Part shown: in pieces, positions 1 through 9,937 of the stretch
How positions within the stretch are numbered: the first letter of the stretch is position 1
Layout: each line of letters opens with the position of its first letter
Assembly: GCA_027346765.1 (NCBI GenBank)
Contig: DAIERN010000026.1
Coordinates: forward strand, 1-11,188
Length of the DNA stretch: 11,188 nucleotides
Origin: Chloroflexota bacterium
Lineage (GTDB): Bacteria; Chloroflexota; Limnocylindria; Limnocylindrales; CSP1-4
Direction of reading: 5' to 3'
The notes under the pieces: model-generated
Seen by the model: the letters and a program-made list of their open reading frames with translations, nothing else
Databases searched by the model: none
Told to the model about the DNA's origin: nothing
Program-made: the position numbers and the translations under genes

Positions 1-491
1 TGCCGGCCGTTGGCGATCGCGTACTCGAAGGCGAAGCGTGCGATCCGCTCTGATGCGGCGCGAGTGATGATCTTGATGCTCTCCGCGGCGTCCTTGCCCA
101 CGCGATGCTCGATGCCCGCGTACAGGTCCTCGGTGTTCTCGCGGACGATGATGAGGTCAACGTCCTCGTAGCGTGTCGCCACGCCCTTCATCGAGCGCGC
201 CGGGCGCAGATTGGCATACAGGTCGAGCGCCTGGCGCAGGGTCACGTTGACCGATCGGAAGCCCTCGCCCACCGGCGTCGTGATGGGGCCCTTCAAGGCG
301 ACCTTGGTTTCGCGGATCGAATCGAGCACCGCCTCCGGAAGGGGCGTGCCATGGATTGCGATTTGAGACTCGCCGGCATCGACTCTGCGCCACTCGAACT
401 TGAGACCAGTCGCCTCAAGGACGTTGGTGGTGGCATCGGCCAGCTCAGGTCCGATGCCGTCGCCGGGGATCAGGGTGACGGTGTAAGTCAC
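1..491 (-). CDS. icd: Isocitrate dehydrogenase, N-terminal 163 residues (runs off left edge)
   Basis: Oxidative decarboxylation of isocitrate to 2-oxoglutarate in the TCA cycle, in the cytoplasm. The frame begins with the family's first strand and loop, IPGDGIGPE (residues 8-16). The segment GFRSVNVTLRQALDLYANLRP (77-97) carries Ser80 and Asn82, the S-x-N pair that binds isocitrate and separates this enzyme from isopropylmalate dehydrogenase, followed by Arg86 and Arg96. RENTEDLYAGIEH (117-129) holds the conserved Tyr124. The C-terminal two thirds, including the residues that decide NAD versus NADP, lie outside the window. The chain type resembles the short NAD-type/Thermus-like family, but cofactor is not proven. 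The GTG at 491 is chosen because AGGAG sits 11 bases upstream; an in-frame GTG at 503 overlaps that ribosome site and is less likely. It is divergent from sucC, another TCA gene. Confidence 0.9.
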   Translation of the reverse strand, partial: MTYTVTLIPGDGIGPELADATTNVLEATGLKFEWRRVDAGESQIAIHGTPLPEAVLDSIRETKVALKGPITTPVGEGFRSVNVTLRQALDLYANLRPARSMKGVATRYEDVDLIIVRENTEDLYAGIEHRVGKDAAESIKIITRAASERIARFAFEYAIANGR

Positions 492-682
492 GTGACGGTC
501 CACTCCTCGCACAGGTCAACGCGCCTGCATAACGGGATCGCCAGTGTACGGTGCGGCGCCCCAAAGGCGCTGGCCAACCCGCCCGTCGCGGCCCGGCCGT
601 TTGGCACTGACTGGCCTGCCGGTCTCGCTCGCTACAATCGGAGACCCGTCGTGTAACGCGCCCGCTGGAGGCCACCGCCCGG
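492..682. promoter_or_regulatory. Divergent intergenic region icd / sucC
   Basis: This 191-base gap must drive transcription both ways. For sucC, TACAAT at 633-638 is a good -10 hexamer, but the best -35 match (TTGGCA, 601-606) is 26 bases away, too far, so the promoter is only a candidate. For icd, TACACT on the minus strand (548-543) is a weaker -10. A 5-bp hairpin, gcgcc/ggcgc with a 5-base loop, lies at 556-570. A perfect 10-bp palindrome, GTCACGTGAC (487-496), covers the icd start codon. The sucC ribosome site GGAGG is at 667-671, 11 bases before its ATG. No other gene is visible here. Confidence 0.45.
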
Positions 683-1857
<1,175 letters not shown>

Positions 1858-1861
<4 letters not shown>

Positions 1862-2745
1862 GCATCCTCGTCGGCGCAGAGACGCGGCTCCTCGTCCAGG
1901 GCATCACCGGCCGCGAAGGCGCGTTCCACGCCCAGCAGATGCAGGACTACGGCACCAACGTGGTCGCGGGCATGACCCCCGGCAAGGGCGGTCAGTTCGC
2001 GCTCGAACGGCCAGTGCCGGTCTTCAACACCTGCCGCGACGCCGTCAACGAAACCGGTGCCAACACCAGCGTGATCTACGTTCCCGCGGGCGGCGCGCCG
2101 GACGCGATCCTCGAAGCAACCGACGCCGGCATCAAGACCATCTTCTGCATCACCGAGCACATCCCGGCGCTCGACATGCTCAAGGTGGTTCACGTCGTTG
2201 ACCAGGCCGGCGCCCGGCTCGTGGGCCCCAACTGCCCCGGCGCGACCTCGCCCGGCACGGCCAAGGTGGGCATCATCCCGGGATCGATCCACCGGCCCGG
2301 CCACGTCGGCGTCGTCAGCCGCAGCGGCACGCTCACCTATGAGGTCGTCGAAGCGCTGACTGAAGCCGGCATCGGCCAGTCCACCTGCGTGGGCATCGGT
2401 GGCGATCCGATCAGCGGCTCGAACTTCATAGACATCCTGACCCTCTTCCGCGACGACCCGGAGACGGAAGCCGTGGTCCTGATTGGCGAGATCGGCGGCG
2501 ACGGCGAAGAGCGCGCCGCCGAGTGGATCGCGGCCAACATGCCCAAGGTCCCGGTCGCCTCGTTCATCGCCGGCCGGACGGCGCCGCCCGGCCGTCGCAT
2601 GGGTCACGCCGGCGCGATAATCAGCGGCGGACGAGGCACCGCACAGAGCAAGGTGGCTGCGCTGGAGGCAGCCGGAGTCCGAGTCGCACAAGCGCCCAGC
2701 CAGATCCCACAGCTGCTGATGGAGATGGGCGTCCGCCCGAGCTAG
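1858..2745 (+). CDS. sucD: Succinyl-CoA synthetase (ligase), alpha subunit
   Basis: Alpha subunit of succinyl-CoA synthetase; it binds CoA and carries the transient phosphohistidine. The 295 residues are the normal length. The N-terminal CoA-binding Rossmann domain shows VQGITGREG (13-21); GPNCPG is at 123-128 and RSGTLTYE at 155-162. GHAGAI starts at 249, with His250 as the phosphorylated residue, and is followed by the typical glycine-rich ISGG. The ATG lies inside the sucC stop (4-base overlap), with only a weak GGCGGTGG upstream, consistent with coupling. It is the last recognised gene of this plus-strand pair; the membrane-protein gene starts 79 bases later behind its own strong ribosome site. 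Confidence 0.97.
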
Positions 2746-2808
2746 CGCAGGCGGCGCGTCACAGGGCGGCGGCAGCCCTCGTCTGACCCAACTTAACCAT
2801 TGGGGGAC

Positions 2809-2816
2809 AGGAGAGG
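2809..2816 (+). promoter_or_regulatory. Ribosome binding site that fixes the start of the membrane-protein gene
   Basis: AGGAGAGG lies 7 bases before the GTG at 2824, ideal spacing. A TTG eight codons earlier (2800) is in frame but would place this site inside the coding sequence, and it has no comparable site of its own. Upstream, 2763-2779 can fold as a 5-bp hairpin (agggc/gccct) without a following T-run, so it is not convincing as a sucD terminator. Confidence 0.7.
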
Positions 2817-2823
2817 ATTTGGC

Positions 2824-3795
2824 GTGTCGCAGTTCACCGGCGGAACTTTCGGCAATTACAGCCGGCTGTGGCTGATCATCACCGGCGCGATCCTGCTCGG
2901 GGTCGGCGCGATCATGGCTGTCACCCTGGGCAACGTCCCGTACGCGGGCACGGCCATGCTGATGACCGGCGGGTTCATGGCCCTGGTCGGGATCGTGCTG
3001 ATCATCATCGGCGTCATCGTCGGCCAGCGTGCCGCGTCGACTGACGCCCTGCTGACCACAGGCACGCCGGGCACGGCGCAGATCACCGGCATCACCCAGA
3101 CCGGCGTGTACTTCAACGAGCAGCCGCAGATCAAGATGCAGCTGCTCGTCTCGTTGCCCGGCCAGACGCCGTACGCGGCGCAGCACACCGAGATCGTGCC
3201 GCTCATGCTGCTCGGCCGCCTGACCTCGGGCTCGCCGCTGCAGGTGCGCGTCGACCCCATGAACCTCAATCGCATCGCCGTCGACTGGGGCGCGAGCGGC
3301 TTTGGCGGTGGCGCCATGGCCAGCGCGATGGGCGGTCCCGCGCCCACGACGTCAGCCCCGCCCGCAGGCCAGCTGCCGACCACCGGTGCGATGCTCGCGG
3401 GCGCCGGGTCAGGCGCAGCAGGCGTGGACGAGAGCCTCGCCCAGGTTCAGGCGGCACTCGCGGCGAGCGGCATGGCCGCGGCGGCGCCCTTCCAGACCGC
3501 CCAGCAGGGCAACTACACGGTCGAGCAGCTCCGCGCATATCTTCGCCAGAACGGCAAAGACGCGAGCGCGACGATTGACTCGCTCAACGACTCAGGCAAG
3601 GACGTGGGCGACGAGCACCTCTACACGATGGAGATGACCCTCAAGATTCCCGGCCAGCCCGACAAGAAGCTGCCGGCGTCCGCGGCGATGGTGCCGCAGG
3701 CCAAGATGCACCGGCTCTTCCAGGGCATGACCGTGCCGGTCAAGTACGAAGCGACCAACCCCGATCTGCTGATGCTCGACTGGGACAAGATCTAG
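2824..3795 (+). CDS. Membrane protein with two N-terminal helices and a duplicated C-terminal domain, function unknown
   Basis: I do not recognise a characterised family. With the GTG start the protein has 323 residues. There is no signal peptide; two hydrophobic helices lie at about 15-35 and 42-67, separated by a short Gly/Tyr loop, so a two-pass hairpin anchor is likely. Residues 76-155 form a beta-rich-looking domain ending in VDW. A low-complexity linker rich in Gly, Ala, Pro and Thr (about 156-228) follows. Residues 240-320 then repeat the first domain (Leu76/Leu240, Gly80/Gly244, Ala85/Ala249, Ile87/Ile251, Gly94/Gly258, Met105/Met269, PGQ 112-114/276-278, DW 154-155/319-320), ungapped for most of the length. 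No catalytic motif is visible. It lies downstream of sucCD on the same strand but has its own ribosome site, so a shared job is not implied. Confidence 0.85.
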   Translation: MSQFTGGTFGNYSRLWLIITGAILLGVGAIMAVTLGNVPYAGTAMLMTGGFMALVGIVLIIIGVIVGQRAASTDALLTTGTPGTAQITGITQTGVYFNEQPQIKMQLLVSLPGQTPYAAQHTEIVPLMLLGRLTSGSPLQVRVDPMNLNRIAVDWGASGFGGGAMASAMGGPAPTTSAPPAGQLPTTGAMLAGAGSGAAGVDESLAQVQAALAASGMAAAAPFQTAQQGNYTVEQLRAYLRQNGKDASATIDSLNDSGKDVGDEHLYTMEMTLKIPGQPDKKLPASAAMVPQAKMHRLFQGMTVPVKYEATNPDLLMLDWDKI

Positions 3796-4117
3796 CCACC
3801 GACGAACCCGGGTGGCCCACGCAAGTCAGCCAATTGACCGCCCTCAGAGCACTAAACCGATCACTCTGTCATCGGGATCGACCAGACCTCCCTCGGCGAC
3901 GGCGGCAGGGCGTTGGCCTAGACGGATACGTGGCCACAAGCCTGGAATGTAAGCACTTGGCGGAGTCGGACCGAACCTTCCTGGCCCAGTGACTGGGGAA
4001 AGATGCACTAGGCATGTTTTCCAGTCGAATCGACGGAATAGTGATCGCCTGTGGCGCAGCTGTCAGGTTCGGTCCGCGCAGCGCTGGTTAGTGCCCGCGT
4101 GCGCGGCAAATGTCCAA
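3796..4117. other. Non-coding gap between convergent genes
   Basis: These 322 bases separate the membrane-protein stop from the mce stop on the opposite strand. I see no credible coding sequence; the frame open from 3989 is the antisense of mce. Composition is less GC-rich than the flanking genes. It holds small inverted repeats: ccgat/atcgg at 3857-3875, the nested structure at 3967-4076, and a CCGC/GCGG stem at 4095-4106. None is followed by a T-run in either direction, so no textbook terminator is evident for either convergent transcript. Confidence 0.7.
3967..4076. repeat. 12-bp perfect inverted repeat enclosing three small hairpins
   Basis: CGGACCGAACCT (3967-3978) is exactly complementary to AGGTTCGGTCCG (4065-4076), with 86 bases between. 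Inside lie three local hairpins: CCCAG-tga-CTGGG (3985-3997); TTCC-a-GTCG-aat-CGAC-GGAA (4019-4038, one bulged A); and CGCC-tgt-GGCG (4046-4056). A folded transcript would be a closing stem with three arms. This may be a structured RNA, a small mobile remnant or chance; no known family is recognised. Confidence 0.5.
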
Positions 4118-4581
4118 TTATTCAAAGCCAAGCGACCGCCAGGCGGGGCCGCCGGGCGCCTCGATCAGCTCGACCAATACGCCATGGCAGGAGCGCGGGT
4201 GGATGAACGCGACCGGCCCTTCCGCTCCCCGGCGTGGCGCCGCGTCGATCAGCTCGATCCCCTGCCCGGCCAGGCGGTTGAGCTCGGCGGCAAGATTGTC
4301 CACCTCGAGGCAAACGTGGTGAAAGCCCTCGCCCTTGTTGGCAAGGAAGCGCGCCACTCCGGTGTCGTCCCGCGTGGGCTGGACGAGCTCGATGCTCGAC
4401 TCGCCCACCGGTAGGAAGCCGATCTTCACGCCGTCCGTTTCGATGGGCATGACCACGTCGAGCTCCAGCCGCAGCTTGTCGCGGTAGAAGCCCAGCGCCG
4501 CGTCGAGGTCGCTTACGACCACGGCCACGTGATGGATGCGGCCAGGGTGTGCGGCAATATCGAACTGGTGTTCTGTTTTGG

Positions 4582-4585
<4 letters not shown>
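4118..4585 (-). CDS. mce: Methylmalonyl-CoA epimerase
   Basis: Interconverts (S)- and (R)-methylmalonyl-CoA, supplying the isomer used by the mutase encoded next to it. The 155 residues cover two vicinal-oxygen-chelate repeats: [18 protein letters not shown] (17-34) opens the first, and [12 protein letters not shown] (87-98) the second. Likely metal ligands are His19, Glu66, His90 and Glu139 (the last in [11 protein letters not shown]), by comparison with the propionibacterial enzyme; the assignment of Glu66 is inferred from position. The ATG overlaps the mutase stop by 4 bases (ATGA), and GGGAG is 11 bases upstream. It is the last gene of the five-gene operon. Confidence 0.93.
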
Positions 4586-6171
<1,586 letters not shown>

Positions 6172-6200
6172 CGCGCCCTGAGTCTACTTACCGGGGGCGG

Positions 6201-6677
6201 CTATTCGATGCTGAGCAGCTCGCCGTGGCGCTCGACGAGCGCTCCGACCTCCACCCTCACCCGGGACACCTTGCCGGAGTGCGGGGCGCGGATCTCGTTC
6301 TCCATCTTCATCGCTTCGATCGCGAGCACCCGCTGGCCGGCCTCGACCTGCTCGCCGTCAGCGACCCATAACTTGACCACGCGGCCTGGGATCTGGGCGC
6401 GCAACGTCAGATCGGCCGCGCGGTGATGAGCGGCTGCGTCACGCGTAGCGCGGTCACGCAGCTCTGCCCGGGCGGCCGACTCCACGGTTGCCTCGAAGCG
6501 CCAGCCTCCGACCACCACCTCCAGCCGGGTGCGACCTTCCGCCCGATCCTCCGCGCTGGCGGTCAGCAATCGGACTGACTCTCCCCGGCCCTGCGGGGCG
6601 AACCCGGCGAGGTCTTCGTCCGCCGGTTGGATGGCGAGCGGTAGGTCGGGGATCGTCACCCTGAGTCGGTCGTTCAC
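6201..6677 (-). CDS. accB: Biotin carboxyl carrier subunit of acyl-CoA carboxylase
   Basis: Carries biotin between the biotin carboxylase and carboxyltransferase subunits encoded just upstream. The 158 residues end in a biotinyl/lipoyl domain (about 92-158) with EAMKMENEI (121-129), Lys124 being the biotinylated residue. The N-terminal part (about 1-75) is not a typical AccB leader; it contains a short beta-type segment, LEVVVGGWRFEATVE (52-66), compatible with the C-terminal piece of a biotin-transfer domain. The GTG at 6677 overlaps the accC stop by 4 bases (GTGA). A longer frame from 6716 would add 13 residues, but these are out of phase with accC coding sequence and have no ribosome site. 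No Shine-Dalgarno is seen, so translation probably depends on coupling. It could be called the pccA C-terminal part. Confidence 0.88.
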   Translation of the reverse strand: MNDRLRVTIPDLPLAIQPADEDLAGFAPQGRGESVRLLTASAEDRAEGRTRLEVVVGGWRFEATVESAARAELRDRATRDAAAHHRAADLTLRAQIPGRVVKLWVADGEQVEAGQRVLAIEAMKMENEIRAPHSGKVSRVRVEVGALVERHGELLSIE

Positions 6678-8254
6678 CGGAGGGTGTCCGTCGCTTCGGC
6701 GATGCCGGCACGCCACCAGTTGGGCGCGGTGTGGCCGTTCGTAAGCGCCGCGGCAGGGTTTGAGGTGACCGCGCGGTCACGCGTTGTGAGCGCGGCAAGC
6801 TCGGCAGCACGAAGGGCTGCCACCGGCACCACCTCCGCCGGCTGCCACTTGCGCGCGACGAAGTCGGTCGATAGGTCGGCGGCCGCGGCAAACCCGGGCT
6901 GATCGACGAGCCAGCGGTGGAACGGCAGAGTAGTTTGGACTCCGCCAATGACGAACTCGTCGAGCGCCCGTACGAGCCGCGCGATGGCCCGCGGCCGGTC
7001 CTCGGCGACGACCATGAGCTTGGCCAGCAGCGGATCGTAGTTGGGACTGACGACGCTCCCCTCCTCCACCCCGGCGTCGACGCGCACACCCGGGCCGGCG
7101 GGAGTGAGCCAGGCCGTCAGGGTGCCCGGCGCCGGGGCGAAGTCGTGCGCCGGATCCTCCGCCGAGAGGCGCACCTCGATCGCGTGCCGCTGCGGAGTTG
7201 CCGCCGTGGCAGCGGCAGCGAGCACCCGTTCGGACAGCGGCGCGCCGGTGGCGATCCAGAGTTGCTCGTGGACCAGATCGAGATCGGCGACCAGCTCGGT
7301 CACGCCGTGCTCGACCTGGAGGCGCGCGTTGACTTCCAGGAACCAGAACTCACCGTCTGGCGTGAGCAGGAACTCGGCCGTCGCCGCGTTGCGCAGGCCC
7401 ACGGTTCGCGCCACCTTGACGCCCAGCTCATGGAGCGTGCGCCGTTGCCCCTCCGTCAGGCTGGGCGCGGGCGCCTCCTCGACAAGCTTCTGGTGCCGGC
7501 GCTGGGTGGAGCAGTCGCGCTCGCCCAGGGCAACGACCGTGCCGTCGCTATCGCCCAGCAGCTGCACTTCGACATGGCGCGCTCGCTCCACATAGCGCTC
7601 CAGGTAGACCGCCCCGTCGCCGAACGATGCCTGCGCCTCGCGCGCTGCCGCCGCGACGGCGTCGCCGAGATCCGCCGGATTGTCGACGCGGCGCATCCCC
7701 CGGCCGCCCCCGCCGGCCGCCGCCTTGACCAGCACCGGGAAGCCGATCCGCGCGGCCTCTTGCTCGAACTTCGCCCCGTCCGCCTCGTTGCCAACTGGGA
7801 GCGGCTCGAAAGTGCCCGGCACGACCGGCACTCCCGCCAAGTTGGCGCGGTGCCGCGCGGCGAGCTTGTTGCCCAGCGACACGAGCGTCTCGCGTCCCGG
7901 CCCGACGAAAACGATGCCCGCCGCGGTGCATGCGTCGGCCAGCGCCGGCTGCTCGGACAGGAAGCCGTAGCCCGGATGGATCGCCTGCGCGCCACTCTCG
8001 GCGGCGGCGGCCATGATCGCGTCGACCCGCAGGTAGGACTCCGCCGCCGCCGCCGCGCCAATGCGCACTGCTCGGTCCGCGGCACGGACGTGGACCGCAG
8101 CGGCATCCGCGTCTGAGTAGACGGCGATCGACTCGATACCCAGCTCGCGGCAGGCCCGGATGATGCGGACCGCGATCTCGCCGCGGTTGGCGATCAGCAG
8201 GCGATCAAACGGCCGGGCCGCTGCAGCCCGGCCGCCGTCTTTGCGCAAAGACAC
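6674..8254 (-). CDS. accC: Biotin carboxylase subunit of acyl-CoA (propionyl-CoA) carboxylase
   Basis: ATP-dependent carboxylation of carrier-bound biotin. Of the 526 residues, the first about 465 are the biotin carboxylase unit: RLLIANRGEIAVRII (18-32), HPGYGFLSE (93-101), the ATP-grasp glycine loop KAAAGGGGRGMR (177-188), ERDCSTQRRHQKLVEE (245-260) and the catalytic segment FLEVNARLQVEH (305-316), with Arg362 in the biotin/bicarbonate site. About 60 further residues with PNWWRAG (511-517) go beyond a stand-alone AccC and look like the start of the biotin-transfer domain of long alpha chains. The GTG shares one base with the pccB stop (TAGTG), and no ribosome site is seen. With accB it makes up a split propionyl-CoA carboxylase alpha subunit. 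Confidence 0.93.
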   Translation of the reverse strand: MSLRKDGGRAAAARPFDRLLIANRGEIAVRIIRACRELGIESIAVYSDADAAAVHVRAADRAVRIGAAAAAESYLRVDAIMAAAAESGAQAIHPGYGFLSEQPALADACTAAGIVFVGPGRETLVSLGNKLAARHRANLAGVPVVPGTFEPLPVGNEADGAKFEQEAARIGFPVLVKAAAGGGGRGMRRVDNPADLGDAVAAAAREAQASFGDGAVYLERYVERARHVEVQLLGDSDGTVVALGERDCSTQRRHQKLVEEAPAPSLTEGQRRTLHELGVKVARTVGLRNAATAEFLLTPDGEFWFLEVNARLQVEHGVTELVADLDLVHEQLWIATGAPLSERVLAAAATAATPQRHAIEVRLSAEDPAHDFAPAPGTLTAWLTPAGPGVRVDAGVEEGSVVSPNYDPLLAKLMVVAEDRPRAIARLVRALDEFVIGGVQTTLPFHRWLVDQPGFAAAADLSTDFVARKWQPAEVVPVAALRAAELAALTTRDRAVTSNPAAALTNGHTAPNWWRAGIAEATDTLR

Positions 8255-9807
8255 TACAGCGGGATGTTGCCGTGCTTGCGCGGCAGGTTGGTCTGGCGCT
8301 TCCCGGCCAGCATCTCGAGCTCGGCGATCAGCCGCGGCCGCGTATCCGCCGGCATGATCACGTCGTCGATGTAGCCGCGGCCGGCGGCGATGTACGGGTT
8401 GGCGAAGCGCTCCTCGTACTCGGCCCGCAGCCGGGCGCGCTCTGCGGCGGCATCCTTGGCCGCGGCGATCTCGTCGCGGAAGATGATGTTCACCGCACCC
8501 TCAGGGCCCATCACCGCGATCGAGGCCGTGGGCCAGGCGAGGTTCACGTCGCCGCGGATGTGACGGCTGCTCATGACGTCGTAGGCGCCGCCGTATGCCT
8601 TGCGGGTGATGACCGTGAGCTTGGGCACCGTGGCCTCAGCGTAGGCGTAGAGCAGCTTCGCGCCGTGGCGAATGATGCCGTTGTGCTCCTGGTTCACGCC
8701 GGGCAGGAAACCGGGCACGTCCTCGAAGGTGAGCAGTGGCACGTTGAACGCGTCGCACGTGCGCACGAAGCGGGCCGCCTTGTCGGACGCGTCGATGTCG
8801 AGCGCCCCGGCGAGCACGGCCGGCTGGTTGGCGACGATGCCGACGCTGTGCCCGCCCAGGTGGGCAAAGCCGACGATGATGTTCTGCGCCCAGGCCGGCT
8901 GGATCTCGAGGAAGTCCGCGTCGTCGACGATGCGCGTGATCACGTCGTGCATGTCGTACGGCTGATTTGCCTCGTCGGGCACGACCGCGTCGAGGGCTGG
9001 ATCACGCCGGTCGCGTGGGTCGGTGGTGGGTCTGTCGGCCGGCTTCTCGAGGTTGTTCTGCGGCAGGTGGTCGAGAATGCGCCTGGCCAGCGTCATCGCC
9101 GCCACCTCGTCCGCCGCCGCGAGATGAGCCACGCCGCTGAGAGTGGTGTGCACGCTCGCGCCGCCAAGATGCTCGCGATCGACGTCCTCGTGGGTCACGG
9201 TCTTAACCACGTCAGGGCCAGTGACGAACATGTAGCTCGTCCCCTCGACCATGATCGTGAAGTCAGTGATCGCCGGCGAGTAGACAGCGCCACCTGCGCA
9301 CGGTCCCAGCACGAGCGAGATCTGCGGCACGACGCCTGACGCGAGCGTGTTGCGCAGGAAGATGTCGGCATAGCCGCCCAGCGACACGACGCCTTCCTGG
9401 ATGCGCGCGCCGCCTGAGTCATTCAGGCCGATCACCGGCGCGCCCACCCGCACCGCGAGATCCATCACCTTGCAGATCTTTTCGGCGTGGGCCTCGCTCA
9501 ACGATCCGCCGAAGACCGTGAAGTCCTGGCTGAACACGAAAACGAGCCGGCCATCGATCGTGCCGTGGCCGGTGACGACGCCGTCGCCCAGGTAGCGCTG
9601 CGACTCCAGGCCGAAATCCGTAGCGCGGTGGGTGACGAACGCGTCGAACTCGATGAACGAGCCGGGATCGAGCAGCAGCTCCAGGCGCTCACGCGCGGTG
9701 AGCTTGCCGCGACCATGTTGCGCGTCAATGCGCTCTTGTCCGCCGCCCAGCTGTGCCTGGGCGCGCAAATCGCGCAACCGATCGAACCGTTCCTTCTTGG
9801 GGGCCAC
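8254..9807 (-). CDS. pccB: Propionyl-CoA carboxylase beta (carboxyltransferase) subunit
   Basis: Transfers the carboxyl group from biotin to propionyl-CoA, giving (S)-methylmalonyl-CoA. At 517 residues it has the normal length, with two crotonase-like halves. Each half shows its oxyanion-hole glycines: [12 protein letters not shown] (168-179) and [11 protein letters not shown] (402-412). Asp410 in GGAYD is the residue type associated with propionyl-CoA preference in the actinobacterial carboxyltransferases, where acetyl-CoA-active relatives carry Ile; this is a family-based inference. [10 protein letters not shown] (361-370) is also typical. It is the first gene of the minus-strand operon. 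The GTG at 9807 has no ribosome site; a TACTCT -10-like hexamer lies 6 bases upstream (9819-9814), so the mRNA may be leaderless. Confidence 0.94.
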   Translation of the reverse strand: MAPKKERFDRLRDLRAQAQLGGGQERIDAQHGRGKLTARERLELLLDPGSFIEFDAFVTHRATDFGLESQRYLGDGVVTGHGTIDGRLVFVFSQDFTVFGGSLSEAHAEKICKVMDLAVRVGAPVIGLNDSGGARIQEGVVSLGGYADIFLRNTLASGVVPQISLVLGPCAGGAVYSPAITDFTIMVEGTSYMFVTGPDVVKTVTHEDVDREHLGGASVHTTLSGVAHLAAADEVAAMTLARRILDHLPQNNLEKPADRPTTDPRDRRDPALDAVVPDEANQPYDMHDVITRIVDDADFLEIQPAWAQNIIVGFAHLGGHSVGIVANQPAVLAGALDIDASDKAARFVRTCDAFNVPLLTFEDVPGFLPGVNQEHNGIIRHGAKLLYAYAEATVPKLTVITRKAYGGAYDVMSSRHIRGDVNLAWPTASIAVMGPEGAVNIIFRDEIAAAKDAAAERARLRAEYEERFANPYIAAGRGYIDDVIMPADTRPRLIAELEMLAGKRQTNLPRKHGNIPL

Positions 9808-9937
9808 AGCGGAAGAGTACCAAGCGTGAGATGTCCACAGAATCGGTGAACAAGTCCGTCATCCTGTGGATAACCACATGGTCCGGCGCGTGCGAACCTT
9901 GCTAGATTGACGGTCCAACAACGGCAGGAGGATTCTG
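9808..9937. promoter_or_regulatory. Divergent promoter region pccB / parA with DnaA-box-like sites
   Basis: This 130-base gap serves the carboxylase operon leftwards and parA rightwards. TGTGGATAA (9865-9873) is the exact complement of the DnaA box TTATCCACA. It lies within TGTGG-ataa-CCACA (9865-9878), a 5-bp inverted repeat. ATGTCCACA (9831-9839) matches the DnaA box at 7 of 9 positions, and 9845-9853 matches at 6 of 9 on the minus strand. TCCACAG (9834-9840) and CTGTGGA (9864-9870) form a 7-bp inverted pair. Candidate -10 hexamers are TAGATT (9903-9908) for parA and TACTCT (9819-9814, minus) for pccB; neither has a good -35. Confidence 0.55.

Noticed and set aside
1..491. 3-isopropylmalate dehydrogenase instead of isocitrate dehydrogenase
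   Set aside because: The GFRSVNVTLR segment has the Ser and Asn that bind isocitrate; isopropylmalate dehydrogenases have a different sequence there, and the TCA-gene neighbourhood also favours isocitrate.
3967..4076. A tRNA gene, suggested by GGTTCGGTCC and a cloverleaf-like set of arms
   Set aside because: The closing stem is 12 bp instead of 7, the loops are 3 bases, and there is no 5-bp T arm with a 7-base loop or an anticodon arm of the right size.
4093..4107. Rho-independent terminator for either convergent gene
   Set aside because: The stem is short with a tight loop, and no T-run follows it in either direction.
3989..4414. Plus-strand frame of 141 codons reaching from the intergenic gap into mce
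   Set aside because: Most of it is antisense to mce and no family features are visible; it does not turn the gap into a gene.
6917..9339. Two long plus-strand frames (6917-8116 and 8272-9339) opposite accC and pccB
   Set aside because: Antisense shadows of conserved enzymes, with no ribosome site and no recognisable domain.
9808..9937. A full replication origin
   Set aside because: Only one perfect DnaA box and two degenerate ones, no AT-rich unwinding element, and no dnaA or rpmH next to it; kept only as DnaA-box-like sites.
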